From Myrica gale (taxonomy: Eukaryota > Streptophyta > Magnoliopsida > Fagales > Myricaceae): 64,000 nt of DNA. The stretch's first letter is position 1, and each line of letters opens with the position of its first letter. The notes beneath the pieces were generated by a model. The model saw nothing but the letters and a program-made list of their open reading frames with translations. It did no database searches and was not told the DNA's origin. Location: positions 873,001 to 937,000 of the forward strand of contig OZ005610.1 in the NCBI GenBank assembly GCA_963930655.1, written 5' to 3'. This document shows positions 1 through 35,321 of this stretch, one piece after another. The translations under genes were made by a program, and so were the position numbers.

Positions 1-206
1 TGATTGGTGCATTGATAGTCATGTATCTGGAATACCGTGAAAACCGTTGGAGGAGGGACAGAATATTTGGAAGAAGCAATTGGGTGCTGGGTAACAACGA
101 GGAAGATGACTCTCTCGATCTTTTGAGCCCAACCGGAACTCTTGCAGAAAAAGAGTCGCAACAGTCTGGAAGAATGGAAGTTCAGTTAGAACCTTTGAGC
201 AGATAG
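1..206 (+). CDS. 3' end of an unidentified membrane protein gene (partial)
   Basis: An open frame enters from the left edge and ends at a TAG stop at 204-206. The first visible residues (IGALIVMYLEYRENRWRRD) look like the inner end of a membrane helix followed by a basic stop-transfer stretch. An acidic, serine-rich cytosolic tail follows, containing WVLGNNEEDDSLDLLSP and ending MEVQLEPLSR. This pattern of a hydrophobic end, then RWRRDR, then an acidic tail suggests the C-terminus of a multi-pass or type I plant membrane protein with the tail in the cytosol. I do not recognise the family with confidence. The true start lies outside the window; the in-frame TTG or ATG codons here are not starts. 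Seen: an open frame with a hydrophobic-to-charged transition. Inferred: that it is a real terminal exon. Confidence 0.5.
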   Translation, partial: IGALIVMYLEYRENRWRRDRIFGRSNWVLGNNEEDDSLDLLSPTGTLAEKESQQSGRMEVQLEPLSR

Positions 207-1461
207 ATATGGTTGGGTGTTACTCATTGATATAGAGCCACTACTCTTACCAGTTTTGATAATGCCCCCAGACATGCGTGGGATAGCCGGCCTTTCCATT
301 TACCTGAAAGGCTTTTGCAGTACAAGGATGGATGGTTACACAATCCCCTCCGAGTCTGTGGGGGTTACTCAGAAGTTCGTATGTTTGCCTTGACTATTCA
401 TCCTGAAAAGTACTCTACAAGATATATGATGTATACTCGATACGTCTTTCGCATAGACTGCATTGTGGAAGGTTATAATCATCCTCTCTCTCTCTCTAGA
501 AGAAGACAGTTTGTTTAATCTATTAGTCAGTATAGTTTCATGGAATCATGGGATGTAATTTCTTTAGCCAAAATGAAAGTTGTTTTGCTGTATAGCATGA
601 GATGCTAACCAATACTTAGAATGTTTCACGGTTTATGATAATTAATTCTGCATTTGATGGGAAACTGTAAAAGTAGTCGATCATGAAAGGTGTATCTATG
701 TGTCGTCAATCTTTTGCCACCAAAGTTCTTTCCTTCCTCTCTTTTCTTAAGTCGCGAGCAGTATCACTATATCTATCGGCAACGTTTGCTGCTTCTCCGC
801 ATGCAAATTCTCAAGTTGCGAGTAGTATGTTACAAATTCTGGGGTGGACTAAGCATACAGATGTGGCATGTGCCAGCAGACACTCTGCTCAGCTTCTCCT
901 TCTGCTGCTGCTTCTTCTACCAGTTTTGGTTCTCATGTGAATAGGTCTGATCAGGTTGGTTTACTCAGAGTTGAAAAAGCAGTCCTGTAGTCTTTCCCCT
1001 CCATCCCTTGGATCATTTGCGTTGGGAACTAGTTCTACAGAGATATGGAATAATATAGACTATAGTGGGCATTGGAAATCCTTGCGTTATAAAACTTGGG
1101 CAGTGATTCAGGCCAGCACAGAAATGAACTTACCAATACTTTCTCGCCCTGGCTGATTAATTTTAAACAATACGTGCTTTGTATTAAGGCATTTTATATC
1201 GCTGATTATTCTTCAACAAGCTTTGCTTCTCACAGCCTTAAATTTAAAAAACAGAGTAGAGGGGGAAAAAAGAAAGAAAAATAAGTGAGAAAAGCACCTT
1301 CGATTTTTTATTTGAAGGTTGTAACTGGCCGTTGCTCTTTATTATCGAGCCCACTTATTATAGAAGCAAATTCAAGCGCGGGCCCAACCATAACTTTTAA
1401 AATAACGGCCCTGTTGCCGTCCAGGCTAGTTTAGACATCTTTGGACACGACTTGGCCCCAC
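207..1461. other. 3' flank and intergenic sequence, no gene seen
   Basis: This follows the stop of the partial gene. The first few hundred bases are probably its 3' untranslated region; one CT-rich run lies near 483-494. Short open frames at 683-944 and 956-1156 overlap one another in different frames, lack recognisable domains and are not supported as genes. A transcript would be needed to place the polyadenylation site. Confidence 0.4.
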
Positions 1462-2729
1462 TAAGGTAAGTACCGGAACGGATGGAACTGGAATTTGGAC
1501 ATTCCAGTTTCGGTACTCATCGGAATCTAAAATTTCATTCCGATTCCATTCCGGAATGGAACTGGAATTTCCAGAAATGGAATCCGGAAATTCCTGTTCA
1601 ATTAAGAGCGGAAGAATTTAGGAAACAAAATATCAACCGAGAGTAGAAATTCTGCATAACAGCCACCATCCACACACGGCCACACCATTGCCAATAGTAA
1701 GAGATATCCAAGACTTAAGTCAATGGGGGTACGATCAACATACATAATACACCATTTACAAAATACAATGGCATTTACAGAGAGAATCACCGATAACAAG
1801 ATAACAATGGGATTTACAGAACACAACATTTACAAAATACAACATTTTACAAAATTAAAATTAACAAACCCTACCTCAAGAGAGAGCTGGTGAGAGATTC
1901 GGGGCTGATGATGTGGGTGTTTTTATGGTAAAATTGCTGGTTCTGGAGCTGGATCTGAGATGATGTTAGCTGGTTCAGCCCAAGTGTGCCCGGTTGGTCT
2001 GAAAACATGTGGGTCGTGGAGGGGGAGCAACCATCTGGGTAGAAACTAGACTGGGGGGCTGGATGCTGGCGAGCTGGAGGCAATGTGCCCGATTGTGGAA
2101 AACCAATTTTGTTTTGGTTTGAGAATCCGTCTGAAAACACATGGGTCGTTGAGGGCCATTTGGGTAGAAATTGGACTGGGGGAGGGGGGGACGCTGGCGA
2201 GCGGAGAGGCTTTGATAAAGAAGAAGAAGAAGACTCAAGATTCCTGTAAAGAGTCAAAGACTCAAGAGAGAGTCAGAGACTTTTAGACTATGTTTGTTTA
2301 AGCTCTCAAAAAGTTTTCAAAAACTTCTCACTCACTTTTTTCTCAATTCCAATACATTTTCACCAATCCCAATAATTTTTTACAAATTTCAACAACTTTT
2401 AACTAACTTTTCAACAATCCCAAGGAAATTTACACTACTTCCAAAAAAACAAAAACAAAAATTATTTTGAGAACTAAACCAAACATAGCCTTAGTCTTTG
2501 CGTGAGTCACTTTGGCCAAAAGTAACCTTTTTTATTATTATTTTAACACCATCGGAGCTCAAAGCCTGAAACGGTCAATTAATTGTTTTTAAAAAACTTG
2601 CAGAACAGGAAAATTCCGACATTTCCGTCAGAATTTAAAAAAAAAGTGATCTGATTTCAGTACCGGAATATCGGTATTGGAACCGGATTCAGAATTTTCG
2701 ATTTTTTCTGGAAAAAATTCTCACCCTTA
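1462..2729. mobile_element. Decayed hAT-type non-autonomous element with nested MITE
   Basis: The ends are imperfect inverted repeats. The left end reads TAAGGTAAGTACCGGAACGG. The right end, read on the opposite strand, starts TAAGGGTGAGAA and carries matching CCGG- and GGAA-rich motifs inside it. The arms also share GGAA..TCCTGTTC near 1588-1602 and its complement near 2603-2617. The flanking octamers (1454-1461 and 2730-2737) agree at only about five of eight positions, so the target duplication is weak. The interior holds a proline/serine-rich open frame on the - strand (1871-2257) with a diverged internal repeat; I regard it as non-genic. A separate Tourist-type MITE sits inside at 2286-2490, so this element is older than that one. 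Confidence 0.42.
2286..2490. mobile_element. Tourist-type (PIF/Harbinger) MITE, 205 bp
   Basis: The left terminus GACTATGTTTG and the right terminus (GGCTATGTTTGG on the opposite strand) are inverted repeats, extending inwards through a matching CTCAAAA block. The element is bordered by TTA at 2283-2285 and TTA at 2491-2493, the three-base target duplication expected of PIF/Harbinger elements. It is AT-rich and has no coding capacity. It is inserted into the older hAT-type element around it. Confidence 0.75.
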
Positions 2730-2740
2730 GCCCCTCCCGT

Positions 2741-3087
2741 TAGGGCTGTCCATTGGCCGGTCCGATCCGGCCTACCAAATCGGCCATTTTGTGAAGTATG
2801 TATACCGGAACGGTCATTCTATCGGTCCGGTCCCCGGTTTCACCGGTCCGGTTTGGGTCATACCATTTTGGTTAGTTTTTTGTTGGGTCATGCCATTTTG
2901 GGCCGGTTTGGAGTGTTATACTCCGGTCTAGTTCCGATTTTCCATATGGGTAACCCGGAATCGGACCGGAGTATACCGGTCTCGGTCCGGGTTGTCCAAA
3001 ATCGGTCCAGTTCGGGCCGAGACCGCCCAAAACCGATCCAGTTTCGATCCGGGTTGGTTAGTCCGGCCGGTTTTTTGGACAACCCTA
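2741..3087. mobile_element. hAT-type MITE, 347 bp, CCGG-rich
   Basis: The left terminus TAGGGCTGTCCA pairs with the right terminus TGGACAACCCTA with one mismatch. The flanking octamers CCTCCCGT (2733-2740) and CCCACCGT (3088-3095) match at six of eight positions, consistent with an aged 8-bp hAT duplication. The interior is made of many degenerate copies of GGTCCGGTCC-like words on both strands, so it can fold back on itself. There is no real coding sequence. Confidence 0.72.
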
Positions 3088-3522
3088 CCCACCGTAATGT
3101 AGTCGGGTTAGAATTAAAAAATTACAAAATAATATATCTCTTATTAAATTATTATTTTTATCATAATATTTGTTCAAAAAAAATTTCCTTTACTTTTTCA
3201 TAGATTCTTATTTTAATTTTTCACCATATTTAAAAAATTTAACACCCATAACATAAGTGGATATCCGTTGCCACATTCCTAAGAGGGTAACAAATAGGCA
3301 CCGGTGATTTACTCGATTAGTTTATCAGTTTTATTTTGCGGGTTAGGATTTCCTTACTCCATTAGTTTATCAAATTTCTTTTATTTGCCTACAATTTACG
3401 AGGATGCAACACCTATGCAATATCAATGGAATAGGAAGTATCATAATGTGCACTTGAATGTTCGTAATACGACAACTAAGAAACCTATTGAAGTTTCACA
3501 AAGTGACAACTAAGGTACAGAC

Positions 3523-4198
3523 TAGGACTGATAAAAAATGGGTCGAAACCGACCGGGCCGATCAAACCGCCCCGAAACCGACTGGGCGGTCGGTTTTGGG
3601 CTCAGCCCGGTTCGACTGTCGGCCCATTTTTTAAAAAAACCGATAGGGCCGAACCGATGACATTTTAGTAATTTTAATATTATATATATAATATTTGTTA
3701 AAAAAACTTAAATTATATGTTTATTGTTTACAACTTTACGTAGGGGGACAACATCCTCTCTCTCTCCACTGCTCATCGTCTCTTCCTCCCCCTCCCACGT
3801 CCTTTCTCTCTCTCCCTCCCCCACTGCTCCCAACTCCTCTCTCCCTCCCCCTTCCCCTCCCACGTCTCTCTCTATCTCTCTCTCTCTCTCTATCTCAAGC
3901 AACCCCCTCCCTCCCCCTCCCACGTCCCCTCCCTCCCCCCACAACCCACTGCTCATCGTCTCTCCCTCCCTCCCCCACTACTCCCAGCTCCCATGTCGTC
4001 TCTCCCTCCCCCTCCCCCTCCCACGTCTCTCTCTCTCTCACGCCGACCGAACCGAGCCAACCACCGAACCTGGTCGGCCCGACTGGTTCTCCCAACCGGC
4101 AGTTCAACCATCGATTGAGAGTTTACAAGAACCGACCCCCTCAGTTCGGTTCTCGTTGGGGGCTGAAAATTGAATCGAGGAGTCGATTTTCACCCCTA
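3523..4198. mobile_element. hAT-type MITE, 676 bp, with CT-rich core
   Basis: It starts TAGGACTGATAAAAAATGGG and ends CGATTTTCACCCCTA; the ends are imperfect inverted repeats of the TAGGGGTGAAAA type. The flanks GTACAGAC (3515-3522) and ATACAAAC (4199-4206) match at six of eight bases, as expected for an old 8-bp duplication. Both arms carry degenerate CCGACCGG/CCGGTTCGG words. The centre is a long CT-rich tract that creates long spurious frames on both strands. Confidence 0.72.
3752..4042. repeat. CT-rich low-complexity tract inside the MITE
   Basis: A pyrimidine-rich run of CTCTCT and CTCCCTCCC blocks with a few ACGT words, about 290 bp long. It also shows internal duplication: the phrase CACTGCTCATCGTCTCT occurs near 3768 and again near 3947. 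It produces serine/proline/leucine-rich frames on the + strand and glycine/glutamate-rich frames on the - strand that should not be annotated as genes. Confidence 0.85.
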
Positions 4199-4206
4199 AT
4201 ACAAAC

Positions 4207-4989
4207 CAAGAAAGAAAAGAGAAGAGACGACTAAGGTACATATTTTAAAATAAAAATAACAAAGGCCCACAAGGTGAAATCTGCGAAAGCCATATGAGGA
4301 TTTCCTTACTTTCCTATTTTGCCTCAACATTAAAGTGTTGCCCTTTAATTTCCATATAAGTGGCCTTCTTCGTAATTAGCAAAAGTTTGCTGCATCAAAA
4401 ATTAACTTTTGCCCTTTTTGTAAGTTTTGGTACAATTCGGGGTAATCAGTGGAAACTATGGCGGTTATAGATTTCCTTTTTTCTTTCAAAATTTATCGGC
4501 AACGCAGGTTATGTTTGTGTTGTAAAATTTTTGGTATTGAATTTAATGTTGGTATTGAGTTTAGTGAAAAAAGTGAAGAGAAAGATAATTTTTTATATTT
4601 TTTTATGGGAGAAAGATTATATTGTAGTATTTTATTAGGAGTTGATGAAATATTTTATGAAATATTTGGTGCAAACGCAGCCTTAATTATCTTGACATTT
4701 ACAATATCTTTCAGTACAAAATTGTAATATATAATGTGTGGAGTTGTATCTTAATTATCTCTTTCTTTTAAAGCTGTATCATGTGTGGAGTTGTTAAAAA
4801 AAATTAATGTTTATAAAAAAATTGATAAAATATTATATTAAAATACGTATTTTTTTAATATTTTAATAATAAATATAAAAATAGGATGTAAATTTTAAAA
4901 ATTAGGTTTAAATCAACGTGTTTTAAGCAAAAAATTACGGTACGGAGCAAAAAAAAGAGAGTTAAAAATTACGGTCTTCCACTAACTTG
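4207..4989. other. AT-rich intergenic sequence
   Basis: No domain-bearing open frame, RNA gene or element with defined ends is visible. A 92-codon frame at 4449-4727 is AT-driven and I recognise nothing in it. The second half (4740-4930) is very AT-rich and precedes the probable leader of the PICKLE gene, so part of it may be promoter. I could not pick a credible TATA box. Confidence 0.4.
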
Positions 4990-5122
4990 GTGAGTTAGCA
5001 CCACCCTGTCTCTCTCCTACACACCACCGTCTTTTCCTGTCTCTGTAATCCTCTCCCAACTCCGGGTTTGGGTCCGAGCTTAATATCTCGTCGTACTTGG
5101 CCCCCAGATCCGGCTACCTCCG
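4990..5122 (+). promoter_or_regulatory. Probable 5' leader exon of the PICKLE gene
   Basis: A CT-rich stretch with little AT follows the very AT-rich region, as is common for dicot 5' leaders. A plausible splice donor (GTAATT) begins at 5123. The first coding exon is preceded by a clear acceptor (TTTCAG ending at 7737) only three bases before the ATG, so an upstream non-coding exon must exist. This is the best candidate; the exact start and donor are inferred. Confidence 0.35.
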
Positions 5123-7737
5123 GTAATTCTCTCGCCCCCCCCTCCGCACTTCTCACAGGACCATGCCCAGAACGCAAAATTTCATCTAGCCTTTAACTTA
5201 AATTTACCTGATATTAATTATCCACAAAAGTAAGAAAATATTGAGGTTGATGAATGTTAAACTTTCTATCGTTTGGAAGAATGGGTGTTGCGCTTTTGCA
5301 CTCGTGTTACTTATTTGCTGAGAATTGCCACTTGGGTGTTTCCGTAACTCATCATTTGAGTATCACTGTTGCTTGTCCATTTCGGGCTCAGTGTGCTTGA
5401 ATTTAGGGTTTATTTGCTTTGATTTCCGGCTCGTCTAGTTTCTTCGTCCCCGTATTTTCGTTTGCGAATTTGTGTCGTAAGCATTTGCAAACCCAATTGA
5501 GGAATTGTTAATTGCCTCTTTCTTCTGAAATGTGTAATATCTTATAAATGTATATTGATGTACTTTTATGCATATATGAGCTCAATATATAGGCATGTAG
5601 GGTTTTTTGTTTTGTTTGGTGTGATATCTTAGAGTTTCTTCTTCAGGGGTAAGTAAAATTTTCTTGAGGGGATATATGCAAATCCAGATTGGGAATTGTG
5701 AGTGTACACTGTTTGTATGTGCGATACACATACAGAGATACATACTCTTAAGCATAATAAAGTGTAAATACATATTTTTGTGTGGAGAAATACATAATAC
5801 ATACATACATATGTATGTATATCTGTATATCTGTATATTGTTGCGCTAGTATGTTTGTAAGATAAGTGTTATATATATATTGTATGTCTCCAAGAACAAA
5901 TTCGCCTGTGGCACACAGACATGTATGCATTCATATTCTTGTCTATATTCAATTACATTGGCGCCTACGTATATGCATGCATGTATTTATGAATATATAC
6001 ATAAGTGTGTTGCTGAATTTTGTATCCTCATTTTCATTGTAAACGGTTAGGGTTTCTTTTTCATTAGATTATATCATTATTTTTTGAGGAGGCTCAAACT
6101 TCTTCAACAAAAAATTCAAGGCAATGCGTATACTTTCTTTTTTCAATTGATGGGTAGGGATTCCCCTGTACTCATTAATCATTGGAGTACAAACTGGAAA
6201 AAAAGATATTCTGATCTGTTTACAAAGATACTCTTTGACCACTTCGTTTAATATTCTTATTACTGGATCAATTTGTTCATTTCTGAACCAAATTGGTATC
6301 TAATAAATGTGCGACCTAATCCCGTGGGAGAAGTGGTTTACACATTATTGTGGAGTTGCACCTTCAAGTCCAGCGTTGCTACCAAATCTGGTAGGGAAGA
6401 TAGAAATTCTTTTATAGCTGAATGATAAAGTTTGTAAGGTAGCCTGACCATCATCAGCCCTTAAAGGCATTAAACTAAGAAAAATGCACGCCCTGCTTGT
6501 AAACTGATTGCGTTAATCAAAATTAATGAGTACCTTTCAATTTTGGAGCTGAAAGGTTTTTATAAAGTTCTTGTGCTAAATTACCAAATGCAGCTATTGC
6601 TCTTGTTTAAATCGATGAAGTTTTGGGGCACTTTTAATAAAGTTCATCTGATTGAATTGCTATCCATCTTTGTGGTGCATATTTTTTATTGGTAACAACG
6701 TCTGATTAATATGTGGGTGTAGCGTTACTCTGCGTTTAAGTACTATAATCATGAAGGTCTGATGGTCATAGGGAAGAGAGCGTGTTTTTTATACCACGTA
6801 AGGCAGATCCTCACATTTATGTGGGGGATCATGCATTTGATATGGACCAGATAGATTCTCATTATGTACGGTTAGCTAAACCTTATGATTCTGTCTATTT
6901 CATCCATGTATTATATGCTTTGTTAATAGTGCTTGTATGTGGATAAATGTAATTCAATGAGGCAGTTAAATATTTATCAATCTCAAATAATTGTCAAAGT
7001 TAATGATTTAACAAAGAACAGTCTGTATTTCATACCACTAGTACGTGAGAGAACTTCACATTCCGCCCCAAGTCATAGAGACTACTGTAACTCTAGGGGA
7101 AGGTGAAACTAATATCAAACCATGAAAAGCAAGATTTCCATGAGTTCCTTTTTCTGAATGCTAGAATTCTCTCCAAAGCTTTAGCAATGAAAATAAAAAT
7201 CCTGGTGCTATTAAATTGTTTGCCTGCTATTTGTACAGAAATATTTTTGTGCGTATGGATCCTTTAAAATATGGGGGATATGTATGGGTGCATATTTGAA
7301 TTGTGAATTTGGAGATTCCAGACAGTACCATTTGCCTTTATTCCCCAATAAATTGTAGAAATGAATTAGAATAGAAAGGGGCCTACCCTTATATCCAGGA
7401 ATTATGAGGAACCACCTAAGTTACGCGGTTCCTGAGAAAACAATTACTAGATGGATGGTTTTGTTTTTAAATAATCACCTAGCCTTACTTAAGAAAAGGA
7501 AAAGGAAAAGGAAAATCCTTGAAATACTCAAAAGAATTAGATAAGTTATGTTTGAAGCACATGCTATCGGGAACTGTTTTTCTAAATTACTGTAGGTATC
7601 TTGATCATGAGTAATACATATTTGATTGTCCAGAAGGGGATAAATAGGCAAATTTAGCAGTTACTTAAAAAAGATGTTTTTTAGCAGTCATTTGTTTAAT
7701 AGAAGTGAGTTTGAGAGAACTTTTCTCTTGCTTTCAG
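5123..7737 (+). other. Probable 5'-UTR intron of the PICKLE gene
   Basis: About 2.6 kb of AT-rich sequence without a recognisable coding region, ending in a polypyrimidine tract and CAG just before the ATG at 7741. It contains ATAC/ATGT-type short repeats between about 5770 and 5870. Long leader introns often raise or pattern expression in plants, but that role here is inference. Confidence 0.45.
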
Positions 7738-7740
7738 ATT

Positions 7741-31339
<23,599 letters not shown>

Positions 31340-33062
31340 GAACACCTGTGTGCCGTTTCATACCCTTCTTTATGATTCCTTTCTCTTTGTAAAACCCAAG
31401 TACCAATTTTTATAGGGGAACAGATGATACGACTGGAATTTCTTTAGCTGCTCAAAAAAAATTTCATGGGAGAACTTACTTAAGAATTATTTGAAAAATG
31501 TTGGTACTTGAATCTCATGTGGCCTAAGGAATGAATGGAATTTATGGATTTTGCTTCATTAGAAATCCAAAATAGTTTTCAAACAAAACTGAATCTATGC
31601 CATCTGAACACATTGGAAATGTCATTTGAGATGATGGGAATCGCCATATGAGATAGACGCGTCATGGGGCTCACAGAAAGAGAGTAAATCTGGAAGCAGC
31701 GTTCTGGAACATCAAACACTAGAAGATCGGAAACATGAAACATTAGTGGACACTACTAGGCCAGGCGAAGTCAAAGTGGGTCAAAACCCTTCTGGTCGAC
31801 CAGAAAGCTCAAGAATGCCAAACATGATTTGGACAATATTGGATCCAAAGATGATTAAAATGTTATATAGATTCTTACACAAATTAAACGTAGTATTACA
31901 GAATACTGCACAATGATTTTTCCTTTACGTTAGACATTGGGGGCCCCAAGAGATGTTTCATTTAGTTGCTACCGCTGCCATCACCACCATATCAACATCA
32001 GTAGTTACGAGCATATGGGCTTTTTTTTCTTGATACAACGTATATGAATGATTTAATCGTAATCAACTCTACAGTTAAATATTTCTTTTGGACGCTCTCA
32101 CTATGGCCAAAAATGAATGGCTTCTAGTGGCTTTTCAATATGAAAGTAGTTTATCTTTGAAAATTGTATCCTTTTAAGAGGAGACAACAAAAAGATGCAG
32201 CCATCCAACTTCAACCTAATTCTGCACATCTGTGTACGGAGTTTCATACTTGAAAAAAAAGTAATCATTGGGTCCTAGATAATATTGGCCCCTCTCTCCT
32301 CTACTTACTCCACCATTTTGGACCAATTAAGTATGCAATATCCCTTATAAAAGTGGTTTTGGTTGTCGTCCTTTGAGTAGAGTGAAGGGTTATCAATTGA
32401 AATTAGGAAGGATTGCTTCTTATATAATTAGTTCCTGACTTTTCATGAAATCACATATCACTGTATAATCTTCGGTGTTTTTCTTCTAATTCCTTCTTTG
32501 GGTTGTCGATTCTTTAAGCTGAACCAAAGAAGACCCACGTTTGTAATTCTTCCAAAGAAAAACAAAAAGCAAAACAAAAACAAAAAAAAACTTGTTTTGG
32601 AAGTGTTTTGCCTTGATAGTGGGCTGACATGAACACTATATATATTTAGTACTTGACAAAAGCAACCAGATTAGTACACCAACACGGACGCTCGGGCACT
32701 GGAAGTTTGTATAATCCTTGGGGAAGTCTAAAACATGCAACTAATGATACTCATGTTCTTGCATGACTAGGATCACGGGAATCCGCTTAGGCTTTTAAAT
32801 TTTAATTGAGAGCTTGCATGCATAAGGTTTTTTATTTGCCGTGTCTCGCCCTTGCTCTGCGGTGGTTGTCCACCGATCGAGTACTGAACTTTGATTTCTT
32901 CTCTCTCTCTCTCATTGGCGATTGCTCATAATTTCCTATTCTATTATAAATATATATAATGTCATGTTATCAGCTTATATATAGTTCCATGAATGGACTA
33001 ATCTACTACTATACACACGTAAGCATTGTGAATGGTGACAGATGAGTTGCGCCAAATGATTA

Positions 33063-33112
<50 letters not shown>

Positions 33113-35321
33113 TGTACAAGAAAAAGATACTTATGCGAATCTGAGTAAGAGAAACTCACCCACAAGTACAAATACAATATATATATATATATGTCTTTGC
33201 ATATGCATGCGTGAACTAACATACATAAACTAGGGTTTACTGTTGATGAGTAAGAAAAAGATGCGAATAATATTGCCGATAGAACGCAACGACAACATTG
33301 ATATATAGTACGAAAAACAACGTCACATTTAAAATGAAATAAAAGGAAAGTACTGTAGGTGAGAACGACGATGAGCGCCCCATCTCGTTTGTCATCTCTG
33401 AGGAATTCGTTGGAAGACAATGATTTCTGAACTAATCTCAATATACAGATATATATCTTGTTTGGTTTTCAAGCAGTACTGCTCAATCTTGACAATAATT
33501 TATAACCATGCATGCAGATTTTTTTGTACACAGAAACGTTCATGGTACCTGGGCAATGTGAATATGTCAAGTGAAAAAGCTGCAAGCTAGCACTGTGGCA
33601 GTATTGGAAAAGAACCAGTTCGTTTGAGATACATGTATTAATTGTTAAAAAAAATGTATTAATTGTTATATGTCGCAGCCGATATGGTGGTGAACAGGCG
33701 CTGCCAAAAGGAGGACACGTTTTTTTTTTTATACTAAACAGTGTGAGCGAGGGGGAAAAAGAGTGGATGAGAGAAGGTGAAGCAAAAGAGAGAGACCTGG
33801 AAATAAGGCAGATGCTGGGAAAGTAAGAGACAAGAAGAGACAAGTCTGGGCTTCAAATGCACGCATGCTTTTATGCAAACAGCTACCCGACCCCCTCCCC
33901 TAAGCCCTAACCCTCCCTCTCTAATTGAGATATGCCAACCTGTCTTTCCTAACAGTCTTGAACCCCACATCTCTTTGTTTGCAATACAAATCGACTAGTC
34001 TATTTTGGCTTCCTAAAGAAAAAGAAAAACAAGTGCATATTCTTTGTTGCGGTATAGTTTGCTGCTCCAAGTTATTGAAATGCAAGTATATGGAGTCAGC
34101 TTGTTGAACTTTGAACCTGACGCCAAAAAACAAAAGCTCGATCTATAATTAATTGAGAGTTGTAGAACTCTTTTTACCCTTTTGCTTATCCTCTTCTGTT
34201 GGAAATGACAAAGCAGCATTTACCTCAGCAACCATATGGTTTTCTGCACTTCAAATAGGATCAGGCCCACTTATACTAGTTCTTCGACTCAGCAACTCTA
34301 CCTAAGCCCGGCCTTAATTTTCTCTTCTTTTTTTGTCGGGTAAGGTAGTTGCATTGATTAATAAAACAAAACTATTAACAAATGTTGCCCTTCCTGCTAT
34401 AAATGTAACAGGAAGCATAGCTTCTTTCTCAGTCAAATAATTGTACCGTATGTTCTGTCTAATTTGTTCAGGTAAGTAAGACAAACTAAATGAGTTGATG
34501 CTTTGTCCACTGCTCTCAATTGTCAGAGTCACCCCATAAGTGCTAAGACTGTCATGTATGTAAGAATGTTCAATTTGATCATCGATCCGGTGGCCTAGTG
34601 CATCACTAATTTCTCCAATTGATCTCTACCAGGATGCGTAAGCAACATTAGCCAAAGCTGTGCCTTTTGCTTTTCTTAAATTTCAAACTAGTGATCGTGA
34701 TCGCTGTGGCTGAAGGGAAACCACGAACAACGTTTTTTATCCAGTTCTTGGACATGACAAGCCACACGCTAGTACTCCCTGATATATAGGATGAATTTCC
34801 TCAATCTGTGTCACAGTTTTAACCAATTTCAAGGACTTGAGATGTCAAATAATTGCCATACCAATGCCATCACCACGACAATGACATCCCAGTTTTCTAA
34901 CAAAATTTGAAAGCCCTGAGTAGTTTTCTGGACTTGTTGACGTGATGTTAGCTCTAGGGTCCACACCAACATACGTCTGGGTACATATGATGGACGCTCG
35001 TGATTTCTCAGAGCTTTTACACCATTGATAGGTATTAGGTCATTGTCACTCCATCTAGTGCGAGCCAGATAATACAATCGCCGACCCACGGGGATCCTTT
35101 TCATACAAAAACAGTGCCATGCAAAGCATTTTCTAATTAAAAGAAGAACATTACAATTTTTATTCTTCTTTCATTAACAGGTTAAAGAAATCCAAAGAGG
35201 GACATAGGTCGGTTGGCTCCAAGGAATCTAATCTTTCTCCTTATATTGGAAAGCCCTTCTGATCTTCCCGTCGTCGTCTCTCTTGCATTAGGCCAGAAGC
35301 ATCAGAGCAAAAAACCCATTC
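31340..35321. other. Gene-free interval between PICKLE and the BAHD gene
   Basis: The first 100-200 bases are probably the PICKLE 3' untranslated region. The rest is AT-rich with no recognisable domain on either strand. A 91-codon - strand frame at 34829-35104 and several 60-120-codon frames between 33100 and 34530 overlap in conflicting frames and look accidental. The stretch 34330-35110 has an even composition unlike its surroundings and could be an old transposon remnant, but I cannot assign it. The BAHD promoter should lie in the last few hundred bases. Confidence 0.4.
33067..33109. repeat. (TA)n microsatellite
   Basis: About twenty uninterrupted TA units, followed some 70 bp later by a shorter TA run near 33178-33192. 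Confidence 0.95.

Noticed and set aside
1871-2257. 128-codon proline/serine-rich - strand frame
   Set aside because: Lies within a degenerate transposon with internal repeats; no conserved domain and a competing overlapping frame.
3695-4234. Long serine/proline/leucine-rich frame on + and matching glycine/glutamate-rich frames on -
   Set aside because: They arise from a CT-rich low-complexity tract inside a MITE; the frames exist in several phases at once and carry no domain.
33109-33843. Two - strand frames of 110 and 124 codons
   Set aside because: AT- and CT-driven frames in intergenic sequence beside microsatellites; no domain.
34829-35104. 91-codon - strand frame as a gene
   Set aside because: No recognised domain and no splice partners; only slight compositional support.
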